Assembly: GCF_001704415.2 (NCBI RefSeq)
Contig: NC_030826.1
Location: 61,461,362-61,525,361 of the forward strand
Length of the DNA stretch: 64,000 nt
Reading direction: 5' to 3'
From: Capra hircus
Lineage: Eukaryota > Chordata > Mammalia > Artiodactyla > Bovidae
The notes beneath the pieces were generated by a model, which was not told the DNA's origin, ran no database searches, and saw only the letters and a list, made by a program, of their open reading frames with translations. The position numbers and the translations under genes are program-made. Positions 11,096 through 23,111 of this stretch are shown here, in pieces. The first letter of the stretch is position 1, and every line of letters starts with the position of its first letter.

Positions 11096-13084
11096 ATGCT
11101 CGGTGAGAAGCAGGGACCAGTGCAGCCCTGCTCCCTGGAGGGTAGAGGAGGTCCACCCAGGGGGCTGGGGGCGGCTCAGGTTCACGTCAAAGTTTGTATC
11201 CAGTGGAGGAACTGGACCTGGAAAGGCCTATTTGACCCTTATGTGTGTGAAATTCAGCGCTGTGCCATTGTGAGACCAGAACCTAACCTATATCACAAAG
11301 CTTCTACTGGGAAACGCATTTCCATTTGCGGTTCAGGGCAGATGTCTGCTACAGCTGCTGTGGTGGTGTGTGTGGTTGATTCAAAACTTGGGGGTCAGTG
11401 GTGGAGACGAGAGACGGGGTCACCAGACGAGGGGAAACGAGGAACAGAGGCCGCAAGTGGCAGGCATTCGGGGACAAAGTGATCCCAAGGGCCTGGTGGG
11501 GCAGGAAAGTCACAGGAAACCCCGACCTCGCCACTGTGCTTGCTGCCAGCACAGGGCTGGGCTCTAGAAATTACCTATTGTTGCCATAACTTTCCAGCTG
11601 AAAATTGGGTTTATGCCTACAAAGCCAATCTCTAAACAATGGTGCAAATAATTCAAGCCTGAAGACATTCTCACCTGCAATAAAAGTTGTGTTTACATGT
11701 TCCATTTTATTTTATTCCTAGAAAAATGCTAACCTTTACGGCTGTGCTCTCATTGGGAAATATAATTTGCTCAGCTAAATAAATATGTATATTTTAGGAC
11801 TTCTGACTACATCACACTTTAAAGTCTTTACCATGAATTTTAAAACTTGCCTTGCCCCTGGAAACAGCCTTTGAAAGGCTGCCGTGTGCCTCAGGCAAGC
11901 GGCCAGCCGGCCAGCTCAGAGCTCACAGCTCACACAGGCTGTCTTTAAACTCTAATGATCTCACAGAGAGGAAAACAGGTCAGTCTCGGGAGAGAGAGGA
12001 GAACTCCAAAGAGACGCTGGAACTAGAACAAAAACAAGGCTTTGGAGCTGATTTGACGACTTTCAGCAATGCCGCATTATGGGCGCTGTGCGTGGCTTTC
12101 ACCCGCTCTTCTGATTAGTGGCTTTCCCCTTTGGCTCTTGGCTCCCGGGCCTAACCTAAAGGCAGGTATTTGAAAGTCCATATTCCTGCCCAATGTCCCC
12201 CAGCATAGCAGCTATGCTTTATAGATGCCACACAATAAATACAAAGCATGGCTTTGAAAACATGTTTTTGGGTCAAATCCCTTTTTCCAGACTCTCTGGC
12301 TTTCAAGTTTTAATTTTCCTGCACACGATTCCTTGGAAAACCAGCAGTTAGAGAATTTGCGCCCTAGTGAAGGCATGGCAGCTGAAGGTGAAAACGTTTC
12401 AAAGGCCCCAGATCTCTTGGCCAGGAGGAAATGAGAGAAATAAGAATGAGAAGCTGATTTCTCTGTCTTGCCCACCGAGGGTCATGTAGGTAGGCTGACC
12501 TGATAACCATTTGGAGGCACTGAACCTAAGAACTAAAGGAAGCAAAAATATTACTTTTGCGTATAAATATTTTTTTCTGACAACTTTTCTCTATTAATAT
12601 AAACTCTGACTGCTCTCAATTCTCCCTACTTGACTAAGCAAACGTCCTAACGGTGATGTTTTGCTATATCTTAACTGGAAGTTGCATTTACCATTTTAAT
12701 TTCAATCTAATATTTACTATTTTTCTAGAGAATATAATCAGTGATTAAATGTTTGCAAAGCGCCTCCTTCAACTCATCCTGTTAGGAAGACAGCCTCTTT
12801 CCATGGACCCCTTAATTTTAATGTCTATTTAATCAGTAGTTAAATATGTATTCATATTGAATGCTATTGATTTTATTTCAGGAGGATGCAGTTGAACTTT
12901 TTAGGGGGATGTATTTCTTTATGCTTATTAATAAAACACTAAAAAGAGTCATGAAATAATCTAGCCTGAACATGATGAGACAGAAACGTGGATAAACGTC
13001 CGAAGGAGAAAGGAAAGGAAATCCAGCTCCTCTGAGCTTCTAGTCAGAGCTGCGATTTCTCCCGTGGCCATAGACGGGTGTGAC
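11096..13084. other. Intronic sequence, no feature recognised
   Basis: Mixed GC then strongly AT-rich from about 11600 (for example 12540-12990). No repeat, exon or splice pair is recognised. Confidence 0.5.
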
Positions 13085-13515
13085 AGCTGTCCCCAGTGGT
13101 TGCGTACAGATGTGAGAGCTGGACCATGACGGAGGCTGAGCGCTGAAGAATGGATGCTTTTGAACTGTGGGGTTGTAGAAGACTCTTGAGATTCCCTTGG
13201 ATTACAAGGAGATAAAACCAGTCCATCCTAAAGGAAATCAACCCTGAATCTTCATTGGAAGGACTGATGTTGAAGCTCCAATACCTTGGCCACTTGATGT
13301 GAAGAGCCAACTCACTGAAAAAAAGACCCTGATGCTGGGAAAGACTGAGATCAGGAGAGGAAGGGACGACAGGCGATGAGACAGTCAGGTGGCACTTCTG
13401 ACTCAATGCACGAATTTGAGCAACCTTCGGGAGACAGTGAAGGACAGGGGAGCCTGGTGCGCGGCCATCCATGGGGTCACAGAGAGTTGAACACGACTGA
13501 GCGACTGAACCAACA
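13085..13515 (+). mobile_element. BovB LINE 3' end, diverged
   Basis: Sense BovB tail with GATGCTTTTGAACTGTGG, CCAGTCCATCCTAAAGGAAA and AACACGACTGAGCGACTGAA. Several small deletions and substitutions remove a continuous frame. Confidence 0.88.
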
Positions 13516-13894
13516 AACAGCAGCAAAGATGACTAGGGGTTGGCTACTGAGAGATACGAGGCAAGAAAGTGCTTTTTTCTTGGGGTAAAGCCTATGAGTA
13601 TGATTGTTTTTTTAGCCCTAAAATCTTGTTAAGCGTTTCTGCTTGAAAGGTTCAGAGAAATGCTCAGAATGGTTTGCCTCTGAGAGACACAGAGGAGACA
13701 GGAAGAGAAGGGTCTCAGGAGGTGCCCAGACAAGTCATGGAGGATGCAGGGATTCAGAGATGCTTCCGAAGGTAGACTGCTTGCTTTCTCTGCGTCTGTG
13801 TTGCCGTAATTTTAAAAAATTGATATAAATGATCTTATTTACAAAACTAAACAGACTCACAGATTTTGAAAACAGACTTAGCTTTACCCAAGGG
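13516..13894. other. Intronic sequence, no feature recognised
   Basis: Unique sequence. A TTTTTTT run near 13608 is the only simple feature. Confidence 0.45.
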
Positions 13895-14156
13895 GACAGG
13901 CTGTGGGGAGGGATACACCAGGGATACACCAGGAGTCTGGGATGAACACATACACACGACTGTATATAAGAGATTATCAACCAGGGCCTACTGGACAGCG
14001 CAGGGGATTTTACTCAAAACTGCGGTGACTTATATGGGAGAAGAATCTGAAAAAAAAAAAAAAACAGTATCTGTATAACTGAGTCACTTTGCTGTACACC
14101 CGAAACCAACACAACATTGAAATGAACTACACTTCCATAAAATCTTAATAAAGAAA
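13895..14156 (+). mobile_element. L1 LINE 3' UTR fragment
   Basis: The sequence follows the ruminant L1 3' end in order: GGCCTACTGGACAGCGCAGG, an internal A-run near 14050-14064, CTGAGTCACTTTGCTGTACA, CAACACAACATTGAAATGAA and CTTCCATAAAATCTTAATAA. Confidence 0.8.
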
Positions 14157-14564
14157 GTCTTTCTAAGAGGAGCTGTTTCTACCGCTCATGCAGCCCACAC
14201 CGAGGAGATGCTGGGCCTGGCTTTATTAGCAGTGACCACCTGTGAGCCAGCATGTGAGCGCTGGGTGACCACGCAGCCCGGCTCCAGGCTGGACTCGACT
14301 GTGGTGAGCGGCCCTGACCTGCTAGGGCTGGGGCCCTGACCTGCTGGGGCTGGGCATCCAGAGGAGGAGCAGAGGCGCCAGCTATCAGCATGCCCTGTGC
14401 CAGCACTCCCCTGCACTCTCGTGTCCACTCTCCCGCGTGCGCGCTCCCGCGTGCGCGCTGTGGGGAGAGAGAGGACGCAGCCCCGGTCGGTCTCGAGAGG
14501 TCACCATCAAGGAAGTCTTCTGGGCACGGAGGCACCGGAGAGGGGATGCAGAGGGAGCAGGAAT
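14157..14564. other. GC-rich intronic sequence with a short duplication
   Basis: CTGACCTGCTNGGGCTGGG occurs twice in tandem (about 14315-14353), and CGCGTGCGCGCTCC is nearly duplicated near 14432-14460. No gene is recognised. Confidence 0.5.
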
Positions 14565-14640
14565 GGGCGGGGCGCGGGGCGGGGGCGGGGCGGGGGCGGG
14601 GGCGGGGGCGGGGGCGGGGGCGGGGCGCGGGGCGGGGCCG
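14565..14640 (+). repeat. GGGGGC tandem tract (G-quadruplex / Sp1-like)
   Basis: A run of GGGGCGGGG and GGGGGC units holds far more than four G-runs of three or more on the plus strand, which meets the G-quadruplex pattern. Each GGGGCGGGG also matches an Sp1/KLF box. The flanks (14420-14800) are CpG-rich. The open glycine/arginine frames across it are products of the repeat. Confidence 0.9.
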
Positions 14641-14807
14641 GGCCTACCTGGATGGCTGGGGATGCGGAGCCCCAGGAGCCTGTGAGAGCCGGCTGCATTC
14701 CCGCCCCGGGTCTCCGAGAACCTGAGAAGTGAAGGGGGCTCCAGGGGTGGGGGCGGGGACAGGACGGGCCAGCCTGGGGGCAGCGCCTGCCCAGAGTCAG
14801 GGCAGAG

Positions 14808-15062
14808 ACAAGACCCCAGGGACTGCAGCCCACCAGGTTCCTCTGTCCATGGAATTTTCCAGGCAAGATGACTGGAACGGGTTGCTGTTTCCTTCTCCAG
14901 TGATGTACGTGTGCATGCTGCGTCACTTCAGTCGAGTCCGACTCTTTGCACCCTCATGGGCCGTAAGGCCGTCAGGCTTCTCTGCCCATGGAGGTCTCCA
15001 GGCAAGAACCCTGGAGTGGGGCGTTCTCCTCCCCCACCAGTGCTGCATATGCAGGACTTACT
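14808..15062 (-). mobile_element. BovA2-like SINE dimer, diverged
   Basis: Two BovA bodies in the same orientation: one with CCATGGAATTTTCCAGGCAA (about 14847), one with TCACTTCAGTCGAGTCCGAC (about 14923) and CTCCAGGCAAGAACCCTGGA. Confidence 0.8.
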
Positions 15063-15119
15063 GAGTAAAGCACTATTCTCCACGCTGCTCAAGCAGTGAG
15101 CTGCTTACTGCTCACCGCC

Positions 15120-15245
15120 ATTCCCGCACATTTTACTGTAAACTGTTCCTTGACATGAGGAAAGTGGGGCAGAGGGCTGTGGTGACTTGTCTGAGGACCC
15201 ACAGCTTCCAGACGGTGGAGGCAGGGTTTGGACCCACACGGTCCC
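15120..15245 (+). mobile_element. MIR SINE
   Basis: The MIR core is recognisable: TGAGGAAAGTGGGGCAGAGG, then GTGACTTGTCTGAGGACCCA, CAGCTTCCAGACGG and GCAGGGTTTGGACCCA. Confidence 0.7.
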
Positions 15246-16524
15246 GTCTCCAGAGTCCCTGTCAGGAAGGCCCGCCAGCCTCTGAAACGCAGCACACGCG
15301 AGCATGTCAGGGAGGAGTCTTCGCGCCTCAGAAAAACGCAGCAGATGCAACAAGAAGGCGGGACTTCAGGTCACGCTTCCCAGTTCAGCAAAGTTTGGGA
15401 AATTGCTCAAAGGAACCCAGAGCTGGCCATTTCCAGTCAGTGTCTTCCAAAAACACAGCAAGCTGCTGGGTCAACGGCTTTCCTTTGTTCACTGACCATA
15501 GAAATAAAGCCATCGAACCCAGCAGATCCTCAAAACAACCAGTCTCCTCTTGGAAAACAGACTCTCACAAACCAGTCTTGGCCTAAGTGTCTACAGAGCC
15601 CAGGCCTGCAAGACGGTGAGGCGTGGTTATTCACCAGTTTCCTTCCTTTGGAACACTCTTAAAATTAGCGAAGCATCCCGAAAGTTGCTTCTCGTACCCT
15701 CACCTCTGTTCTAAATTGACCTTGAATATTCTGATTCCAAGGACACTTGGTGATAGTTTAAAAATCATAGCAAGCGACGGAGCCAGCCACCAAGGGACAT
15801 GTTCCTTAAACATGCACACAAGCGCTGGCTTCGCTGAGCCCCCGGCCAAGGGCAGTCACGGGAGGGCAGACCGTGAGGAGACGCTTCATCCGTTCTGGCA
15901 GCTCATGTAGACGTTAAAGGGAAAGGCATTTTCCTTTATTTCCATGTGCGTTTTGATACAGTGAGCACGAGGGAAAGGCTGAAGAGTTGGAAGCTTGGGC
16001 TCAAGGCCTGATGCTGCCAACAGCTGCATGGAAAGGGCCACACCACCCCTTCCACGGGCTCAGGATTTTAATCTGTGGAGCAGGGTGGGGATGAGGGAGG
16101 GAGAATGCAGGTAGGGGCCGGTTCTCTCCGAGTCTTTTCCACTTGAAGATACTGTTGGTCAATGAGATGTTATGGACTGGGCTGTAGCTGGTATAAAAGG
16201 AGGCAGTTTCACAAGAATCCACTATATTTAATACTCTGCTCATTAAGCTTTAGGAATAAATGAACAACGGATTTGAACAGGAAGATGGTGAACTCAAGTG
16301 GAAAACCACCATCAGATGACAAGAAATTAGAATAAAAACTCAGAGAAAAGGTAGGATCAGAGCTCAGGATCAGTGTTAGTGAGAAGGCTTTGGGCTGAGG
16401 AGGTAAACAGTGGACATGGCAGTGAGGCCATGATGGGGCTGCAGCAAAGCCGATCCCGTGGAGGAGACCCACTGTCCCGCCCAGAGGGACTGGAGGTCAA
16501 GTGTACACCTCTGAGGTCTCCAAT
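15246..16524. other. Intronic sequence, no feature recognised
   Basis: No clear repeat or exon. The open frames of 143 and 144 codons at 15155-15662 start in or next to the MIR and lie in overlapping frames with no recognised motif. Confidence 0.5.
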
Positions 16525-16958
16525 CCAGTGTGTCTTGTGGTTCAGTCACTTGGTCATGTCTGACTCTCTGCGACCCCATGGACTGCAACGCCAGGCTCTT
16601 CTGTCCTCCACTGTCCTCTAGGAGCTTGCTCAAACTCATGTCCATTGAGTTGGTGATGCCATCCAACCATCTCATCCTCTGTCGCCCCCTTCTCCTCCTG
16701 ACCCCAATCAGGGTCTTTTCCAATGAGTCAGCTCTTGGCATCAGGTAGCCCAAGTATTGGAGCTTCAGCTTCAGCATCAGTCCTTCCAATGAATATTCAG
16801 GGTTGATTCCTTTAGGATGGACTGGTTGGATCTCCTTGCAGTTCCAGGGACTCTCAAGGGTCTTCTCCAGCACCACAGTTCAAAGGCATCAACCCTTTGG
16901 CGCTCAGCCACCTTTATGGACCAACTCTCACATGTATACATGGCTGCCTCGTGTGTAA
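16525..16958 (-). mobile_element. BovB LINE 3' end
   Basis: Antisense BovB tail: the plus strand reads CGACCCCATGGACTGCAACG, CATCCAACCATCTCATCCTC and GGATGGACTGGTTGGATCTC, ending in the CACATGTATACATGG region. The minus-strand frame carries NQSILKE and MRWLDGITNSMDMSLS before it breaks. Confidence 0.9.
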
Positions 16959-18487
16959 CCTTAGTCACGCGCTGTGTTCGAGGAAGAAGGCACGCCTGAT
17001 GTGGAACGCGAGCCACCTCGTGATGTCCATCGTGACGTTAGTCAGGACTTGTTCCTCGTTCCAGCAGGAGCCCAGCCGCTTCTGCAGCCTTCCCCTGGGG
17101 GACGAGTACTTACACGGTGCTATTTTATCGACTCTCAAAGGAAAAATCAGGTCAGACGCAGACTCTGTATACAAGGATCTGCAGATACTATTTAAAAACA
17201 AAGGGAGCTAGATAAGCCAGCTTGGAAAATAGAGAAGTGAGCAAACATATCGCTCTGAGGAAAACGAGTGTTTGCTAACATTTGAAATAATTGGCTTTTT
17301 GAGCAATAACGGAATATTGTTGACAAAAATGATTCCCTGCAGGGAACTGGCTGTCCAGCTGAGGTCTGGTCTGAGCTCGATGGGAAGACAAGTTTACTGG
17401 GAAGCGCTTGAGAAGGACCCAGCTCTCGGGGTGAGGAAACACAGGCCAGCGTCGCTTTTGAACTTGGAATGAATCTGCCCCGAGGAATGGCAAGGATATA
17501 TGATGGAAAAAGAACTGGGGGAAAAGAAAAAGGAACGCTTGCTTCTGAGAACGCTGCTGCTTCGCTTCAGGAACTCCTCTATTTGTTTTGGCTGCAACTG
17601 AACTCAAGAATGTTCTCTGCATATTTCACAGTGCAGTTTGTAGACATCAAAGGAACACTCTCTCCTTTCATCATTATTTACACATAAAAATAATGCAATT
17701 TGTGGTGCGTGTAAGATGTTACTTCTTAAAAACCTCTCGAGTCTAATTTATTAATTGCTTGAGATTTAAAGTTAAACAAGGGTGAGATGCAAATCATATG
17801 TTACTCTGAAATATGTTACCACCAAATCTTGGTTTATTAATGAGATGTTGAGCAGCCATATGAATATTTATTTAGGTGGTTAGAGGGCCTCATGGAGAAT
17901 CCTGGAGCAAGTGACAGAAACATGAAAGCAAAAGGCTTTTGCTTCTCTTGAAAAAAATGGGGGCTGTGTCTTTGGTTTTAATTCCTCTCTTCCCTCTGTG
18001 CTTCCAACATTAAAGCATTCCTGCAGCCCACTAACGGCCCCGACCTCGCTGGCTCCAAATCTCTGGTCCCAGCTGCTGTGACCGCACACGCCTCCTGCAC
18101 ACAGCCTTGGAAATGACATTTTGGTCTCTTTTGATGGCGTGATGACATCACGTGAATTTTTTTCCTCATTATATGCTTTTGGAAAATTAATTATTAAAAC
18201 TAGGCTTATCCTTGTTAATTTACTGAACTGATATGATTCCCTAGAAATTCTGTGTAAAGTTAACTCTCTACATGTTCTATTTCTTTAATGCAACAAATCC
18301 CCTAGAAATAACACTGTATAAACGTAAAGCAAAATGAGCAAGGTCTGTCTTAAAATTTTCCCATGATTTACAAGGCACATTTAGGAGAATCAGTTATGAC
18401 AGTACAACTGCTTATTATTCACCGCTTCACTTTTTTTCCTAAGAAAGTATAACTGTTGAAGAATATATGTATATATAGATACGTATG
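16959..18487. other. Intronic sequence, AT-rich from 17.6 kb, no feature recognised
   Basis: No repeat or exon is recognised. Overlapping frames at 17272-17687 lack motifs. Confidence 0.5.
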
Positions 18488-18489
18488 TA

Positions 18490-18571
18490 TTGCATTGGCC
18501 AGAAAGTTTGTTCTGGTTTTTACATAGCATCTTACAGAAAATTCCAAACGAGCTTTCTGGCCAACCCAACA
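18490..18571. mobile_element. Mariner-type miniature inverted-repeat element
   Basis: Arms of about 28 bp (TTGGCCAGAAAGTTTGTTCTGG left; its near-inverse CCAAACGAGCTTTCTGGCC right) surround a short TACATAGCATCTTACAGAAA centre. TA dinucleotides at 18488-18489 and 18572-18573 fit the mariner target site. The size of 82 bp has no room for a transposase. Confidence 0.88.
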
Positions 18572-18579
18572 TATGCATT

Positions 18580-18611
18580 TTTTTTTTGAAAAGTACACAC
18601 ACACACACACC
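18580..18611. repeat. T-run followed by (AC)n microsatellite
   Basis: A run of T to about 18587, then GAAAAGT and an alternating AC tract at 18595-18611. Confidence 0.9.
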
Positions 18612-18892
18612 AATACCATATACACATAAATGTGAAAGCCATTTCCTCTTTTCACTCGATATCTGTATCCCAACCTGCAAATGTCAATGTAGGATCACGG
18701 GAAACACAGTCACAAGCGTGTATGAGTTACGCCCCCGTCCAGGTGGCCTGTGCTGGAGGCCACCTGCCCCCTTCTCGCATTTTTGAGGCCCATCCAGGCA
18801 ATTCTAAATGTGCACAGCGTGCGGCATTCTTTCCCCGACTGCATGTTGGCAATCGTGCCTCACTTTCAAAGGCAGATCTACTTCATTCTTTA

Positions 18893-19230
18893 ATCAATGC
18901 CTTCAAACTGTGCTGCTGGAGAAGACACTGGAGAGTCCCTTGGACTGCAAGATCAAACCAGTCCATCCTAAAGGAAATCAACCCTGAATATTCACTGGAA
19001 GGACTGATGCTGAAGCTGACGCTCCAACACTTTGGCCACCTGGTGTGAAGAGCTGACTCACTTATAGACCCTGATGCTGGGAAAGACTGGAGGCAAAAGG
19101 AGGAGGGGGCGGCAGTGGGTGAGATGGCTGGACGGCATCACCTACTCAATGCACACCCTGGGGGACAGTGGAGGACGGGCGAGCCTGGTGTGCTGCAGCC
19201 CATGAAGTCGTGGGGCATAGGGCACTTAGC
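18893..19230 (+). mobile_element. BovB LINE 3' end, diverged
   Basis: Sense BovB tail: CTTCAAACTGTGCTGCTGGA, CAGTCCATCCTAAAGGAAAT, TATTCACTGGAAGGACTGAT and a degraded end near GGGCACTTAGCCACTGAA. Confidence 0.88.
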
Positions 19231-22200
19231 CACTGAACAACAGCAGAATGCCCCATTGCTTTCATATAGTCGCACTTATTTCTCCATATCTTTTTGCTCA
19301 AATAAGGCTACAAGGACACAGGAGCTTTGCAAGTGTATCCATGGGATACTCCTGTGAGCGGCACCAGAGGCTCCAGTCGTGCGCGTCAGACGTGGCAGCA
19401 GCTTCCGTCACACCGACTCCAGAGGCGGCACTGATCTGAACCTCCAGTGACGACGCATCACTGGGTGATTTTCCAGGGTCAGCATCCACGCCCATCGGGT
19501 GGCAGCCAGGCCCCTCGCAGCTGATTCACAGTTTAAATCAGGGGTGAGAGTCGGCCGCTCCTCACACGTTTACTGGACGCTGCTCTTCGTCTGTGAGCCT
19601 GCGCCATACCTGGCGCTTCTGCTCCTCCGGCGCGGAGCCTCCTCCTGGTGGTCCCAGAGCTCTCCTTGTGAGGCAGGGAGACCAGTGATCCCGGGCTGCT
19701 CTGGCAGAGCTCCTCCTGCCGGGTGGAGCTGAGAGCCTTCTGGCAGGGACAGCAGCTGAGGGAGGCTGTCTTACACCATCGCGAGCAGAGAAGGGCTCTG
19801 AGTAGGGTCCTCTCGGAGGAGTAGGAATGCCTTCGAGGACTCCAGTGACACGCTTGAGATCAATGGGGATGAAGGCAAGGGGACAAAGACGAACCCGAAG
19901 TGTCCAAGAGGAAACAGCACGGCTGGGGGGTGACCCCGCTGGGCGGGAAGGAGGAGCCGGCTTGGAGATGCTCACTCGAGGCTGCAGCCACTGAGCGGGT
20001 TGCGGCGGTGCGTCTCCGGCAGAAGATGGGAGCCGTGGGGCCCGACCAGGATCAGGCGAGGCTTCTGGAAGTGACGGCCAGAGTCACAGGGGAGACGAGC
20101 TCACCGTGCCGGGAGAGGGTCCGCAAAGCCCAGCCCGGACCGGAGGATGCCCACGCGGGGGGTGCGAGCCCAGCAGAGGAGGCCTGCCAGCCAGGAGCGG
20201 CGTGAGCTCCCCGACTCCCGCGGGCAGACTGCGGCCAGTGGGCTACGTCGGCACCCAGCCTGTTCTCCTAAATAAAGTTTTATTGGAATACAGCCTCGCC
20301 CACTTGTTGACAAACCGTCTGAGGCTTGCACAGCACAGCACCAGGAGCCGGGTCACCGGGACGGAGACTGTGTGACCCCAGAACATCGACTCTCCAGCCC
20401 TTTTCGGGGAAGATTCTCCAAGCGCTGCTCTAGGGGGAAAGTTGTGGGTCAATATGGTCAATGGAGCTGAGGCGGGGGCACCAGCGGTGGGAGAACACCA
20501 CTGGTTCAGACCTCAACAGCTACATCACGCTGGGACTAGAAAAGGGGCCTGGGGGACGCGCGGGAGAGCTGACTCAGTGCCTCAGAGAAAGCAGAGCAGG
20601 AGGGTGTCCGGCAGCTCAAAAGCGAATCGCGGACGGTGGAGAGCGGTCCATCCACTGTCTGTCCTTCCAGCCCCGTCTTGGGGAGGTGGCAGGTCCTTGC
20701 AACCGTGGGGACTGGAGCTGGAAGGCTATGTTATAAAACACAGCAATCATTCAGTCACTTTAGCTGTGGCTGCTTAGGTAATGATGAAATCACATATTTC
20801 AGGTCATCATACTGACTTTGAAACAGCTTCGGATTAGTTCAGAATTATTAAGGATGAAAATATTTCCCAACAGTTATTTGTTAATTTTTTTATATATGAA
20901 AGGAGAAAAGCTGGAGGATGCACCTATATTCCAGCATCTGAGGAAGCAGAGCTGTTCCCAGTTTGGACCGCGCGGTGGTCGCGGGCTCTTCCACGGGGCA
21001 CAGGCGTCAGTGGAGGACCCCTGCTCCTGCCCGTGTCCGCCCTCCCCAGGCACTCTCACCTTCACTTACCCGACTCTGCTTGGTTCCCTGTCATAACACA
21101 CAGACCTGGGTCCAGGGGCTAACAATGCTCTTCATAGTGCTTGAAGGTTTTTCCACTGAACAAATGACCTTCGACTTGTCTTTAAGTAGAGCAGAGATCT
21201 TCCAGAGAACAGAGCTGGAGGAGAGGTGGAGCTGGGATACTCATGGGAAGACGGCTCGCCCCCTCTCTGATCACCCATCGCCATGTCCCATGCCCGCCGC
21301 CCAGAGCACCCTTCCTGGGAGAATGGCACTCCTGCCTGGTGCTACTAGACTGGGCGGCTGTCTTCCTCTCTGTGTGGGCAGGCCAGTCACCTTGGGTGGG
21401 ATGGAAAATCCATTTCTCTTCTTGGCATTATTAACTCCAGCTCCAGAGGGCACCAAGACAGTGTGCCCTCCACGCCCTTAGGACGAGCACAGAGGAGACA
21501 GGAATTAGCTCGTGAGCAGGTTCCAAGCAGGGCTGTCTGATGCCAGGCTCCGGGACTGCTCCCTGTTTCTCAATGTCCTTGAAACCCCGCAATGAGGTCT
21601 GTAATTTTATTCTCTGGGAAGTGGATTCCTGTGAGTTTTCAGCACAGCAAGAATTGCCCAACCTTATGAAATGCTCTTTCCCCTCCCTCCAGCCCTGCTG
21701 GTAACACAGACCAGATTTCTTGACGGCCCCCTGGCAGCGACCTTTCCTCGTAACCTCCAGGCAGTGGCCAAGGCAGAGGAGCATCCCAGCTCTAAAATCT
21801 CTTTTCTGTATCTGCGAGTGAAAATTTTGCAACACCTCTCTGCGATGTGAAATCTCTGCTTGGACATCTGGCTTCACAGCGAGGCACTTTCAATCCACCA
21901 GCTTCAAAGAGAGGACTCGGCCTGGGGGTGCCTGATGCCGGAGGAGAGCTCCCGGTCCTCCTGCAGAACCGCCTCTGCCCACATCCCCCGTCAACCGGTG
22001 TGAGTTCAGGGGTGGTGCTGACGGACGCTCAGACAGCTGACTCTGGTGGGCAGCCTGGGGTTTGGAGAACAGAGATGCTGTGTAAACACGCCAAGGGGGT
22101 TTGATTAGAATCTGCCTAGGAGGCAAAACACAAACCTGCCAGCGCAAATCCGAGCCGTTTTCGAGTATCTGCTACCACAGCACAAAGCATTCACAAGCTT

Positions 22201-22267
22201 GCTGCCACCAACAAAATAACTTGAGAATGAAGGGATGTGATTCCTTTCCAGAGCCTTGATTTAAGAG
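19231..22267. other. Intronic sequence, GC-rich at 19.5-20.25 kb, no feature recognised
   Basis: The GC- and CpG-rich patch at 19500-20250 holds overlapping frames of up to 137 codons without motifs. A 148-codon minus-strand frame at 21431-21877 (contains HSQIQKRDFRAGMLLCLGHC) is unrecognised and has no clear paired splice sites. It may be chance or an old unidentified repeat. Confidence 0.45.
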
Positions 22268-22440
22268 GTAACATTGGCTGCTAAAGAATCTGCCTGTGGT
22301 GCAGGAGACTTGGGTTCATCCCTGGGTTGGGAAGATGCCCTGGAGAAGAGAATGGCTACCCACGCCAGTATTCCGGCTTGTAGAATTCACAGTCCATGAG
22401 GTCACAGAATCGGGCACAACTGGGTGACTTTCACTTTTCA
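22268..22440 (+). mobile_element. Bov-tA SINE
   Basis: TTGGCTGCTAAAGAATCTGC, GGAGACTTGGGTTCATCCC and GAAGATGCCCTGGAGAAGAG identify head and body. The BovA end is degraded (GGGCACAACTGGGTGACT). Confidence 0.85.
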
Positions 22441-22545
22441 TCATTAATTTATTCAGTCTATTTCTAGAACTTCCACTGAAACAAACCTGGCAGTAAGCGC
22501 TTGCGCTCAAGAAACTTAGGGTCTGCTTGGTGACAGAAGGAAGCA
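22441..22545 (-). mobile_element. L2-like ancient LINE fragment (tentative)
   Basis: AATTTATTCAGTCTATTTC followed by CTCAAGAAACTTAGGGTCTG resembles the L2 3' end read in reverse. Weak match. Confidence 0.3.
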
Positions 22546-22994
22546 GAATCCAGACATGACCTCCTCTTTGCAATCCCCAAATCCTCTCAGGACCACCAAC
22601 TGTTCTGGAAGGTGCAAGGGAGTTTCTGTCTGTCTGTTCAGGGGGTTTTGTACGCGTCATGCTGCACGTGGGTCTGGGTGCCACGTGTTGCCCCCACCCG
22701 TAGATAAAGACAAGCTCCACGTCACCTCCCTAGACGTGCAGATCCTGGGGTGCAGAACATGTCCCACAGCAAGGTTTGGGATGAGGACTTGGGAACAGCA
22801 TCAGGGTGCAGTGGAAACTTCACTAGAGGAAGGAACAAATCTGGCATGAGCTTCTCACCCAGACACGTCACAGAAGATGACATTGAAACCTTAAGGGAAA
22901 GGACTCTACATGGAGACCGCATCACCACAGGGAACGCGAAGGTAGAGGGCAGGCTGTCGACAAGGTCGAGAGAAGGGCAACGTCTAGACAAGCG

Positions 22995-23108
22995 GCTCTC
23001 AAAGGTTTTGGTCTCTAGTCCCCTTTACACTTCTAAGAAATTAAGAACCCCAAGGAGGTTTTGTGTATGTGGGTTATATCTATAATATTTACTACATCAG
23101 AAACTAAA
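22995..23108. mobile_element. Ancient DNA-transposon-like repeat, family not assigned
   Basis: TCTCAAAGGTTTTGGTCTCTA, CCCCTTTACACTTCTAAGAA and GTATGTGGGTTATATCTAT follow a pattern common to an old mammalian interspersed repeat. I cannot name the family with confidence. Confidence 0.4.
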
Positions 23109-23111
23109 CTC

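Noticed and set aside
14390..14732. Glycine/arginine-rich frames
   Set aside because: They are translations of the GGGGGC tract in three frames. No homologue or gene signals are seen.
21431..21877. Unrecognised 148-codon minus-strand frame as a gene
   Set aside because: No recognised motif, no supporting splice pair or promoter, and length is within chance for 64 kb in six frames.
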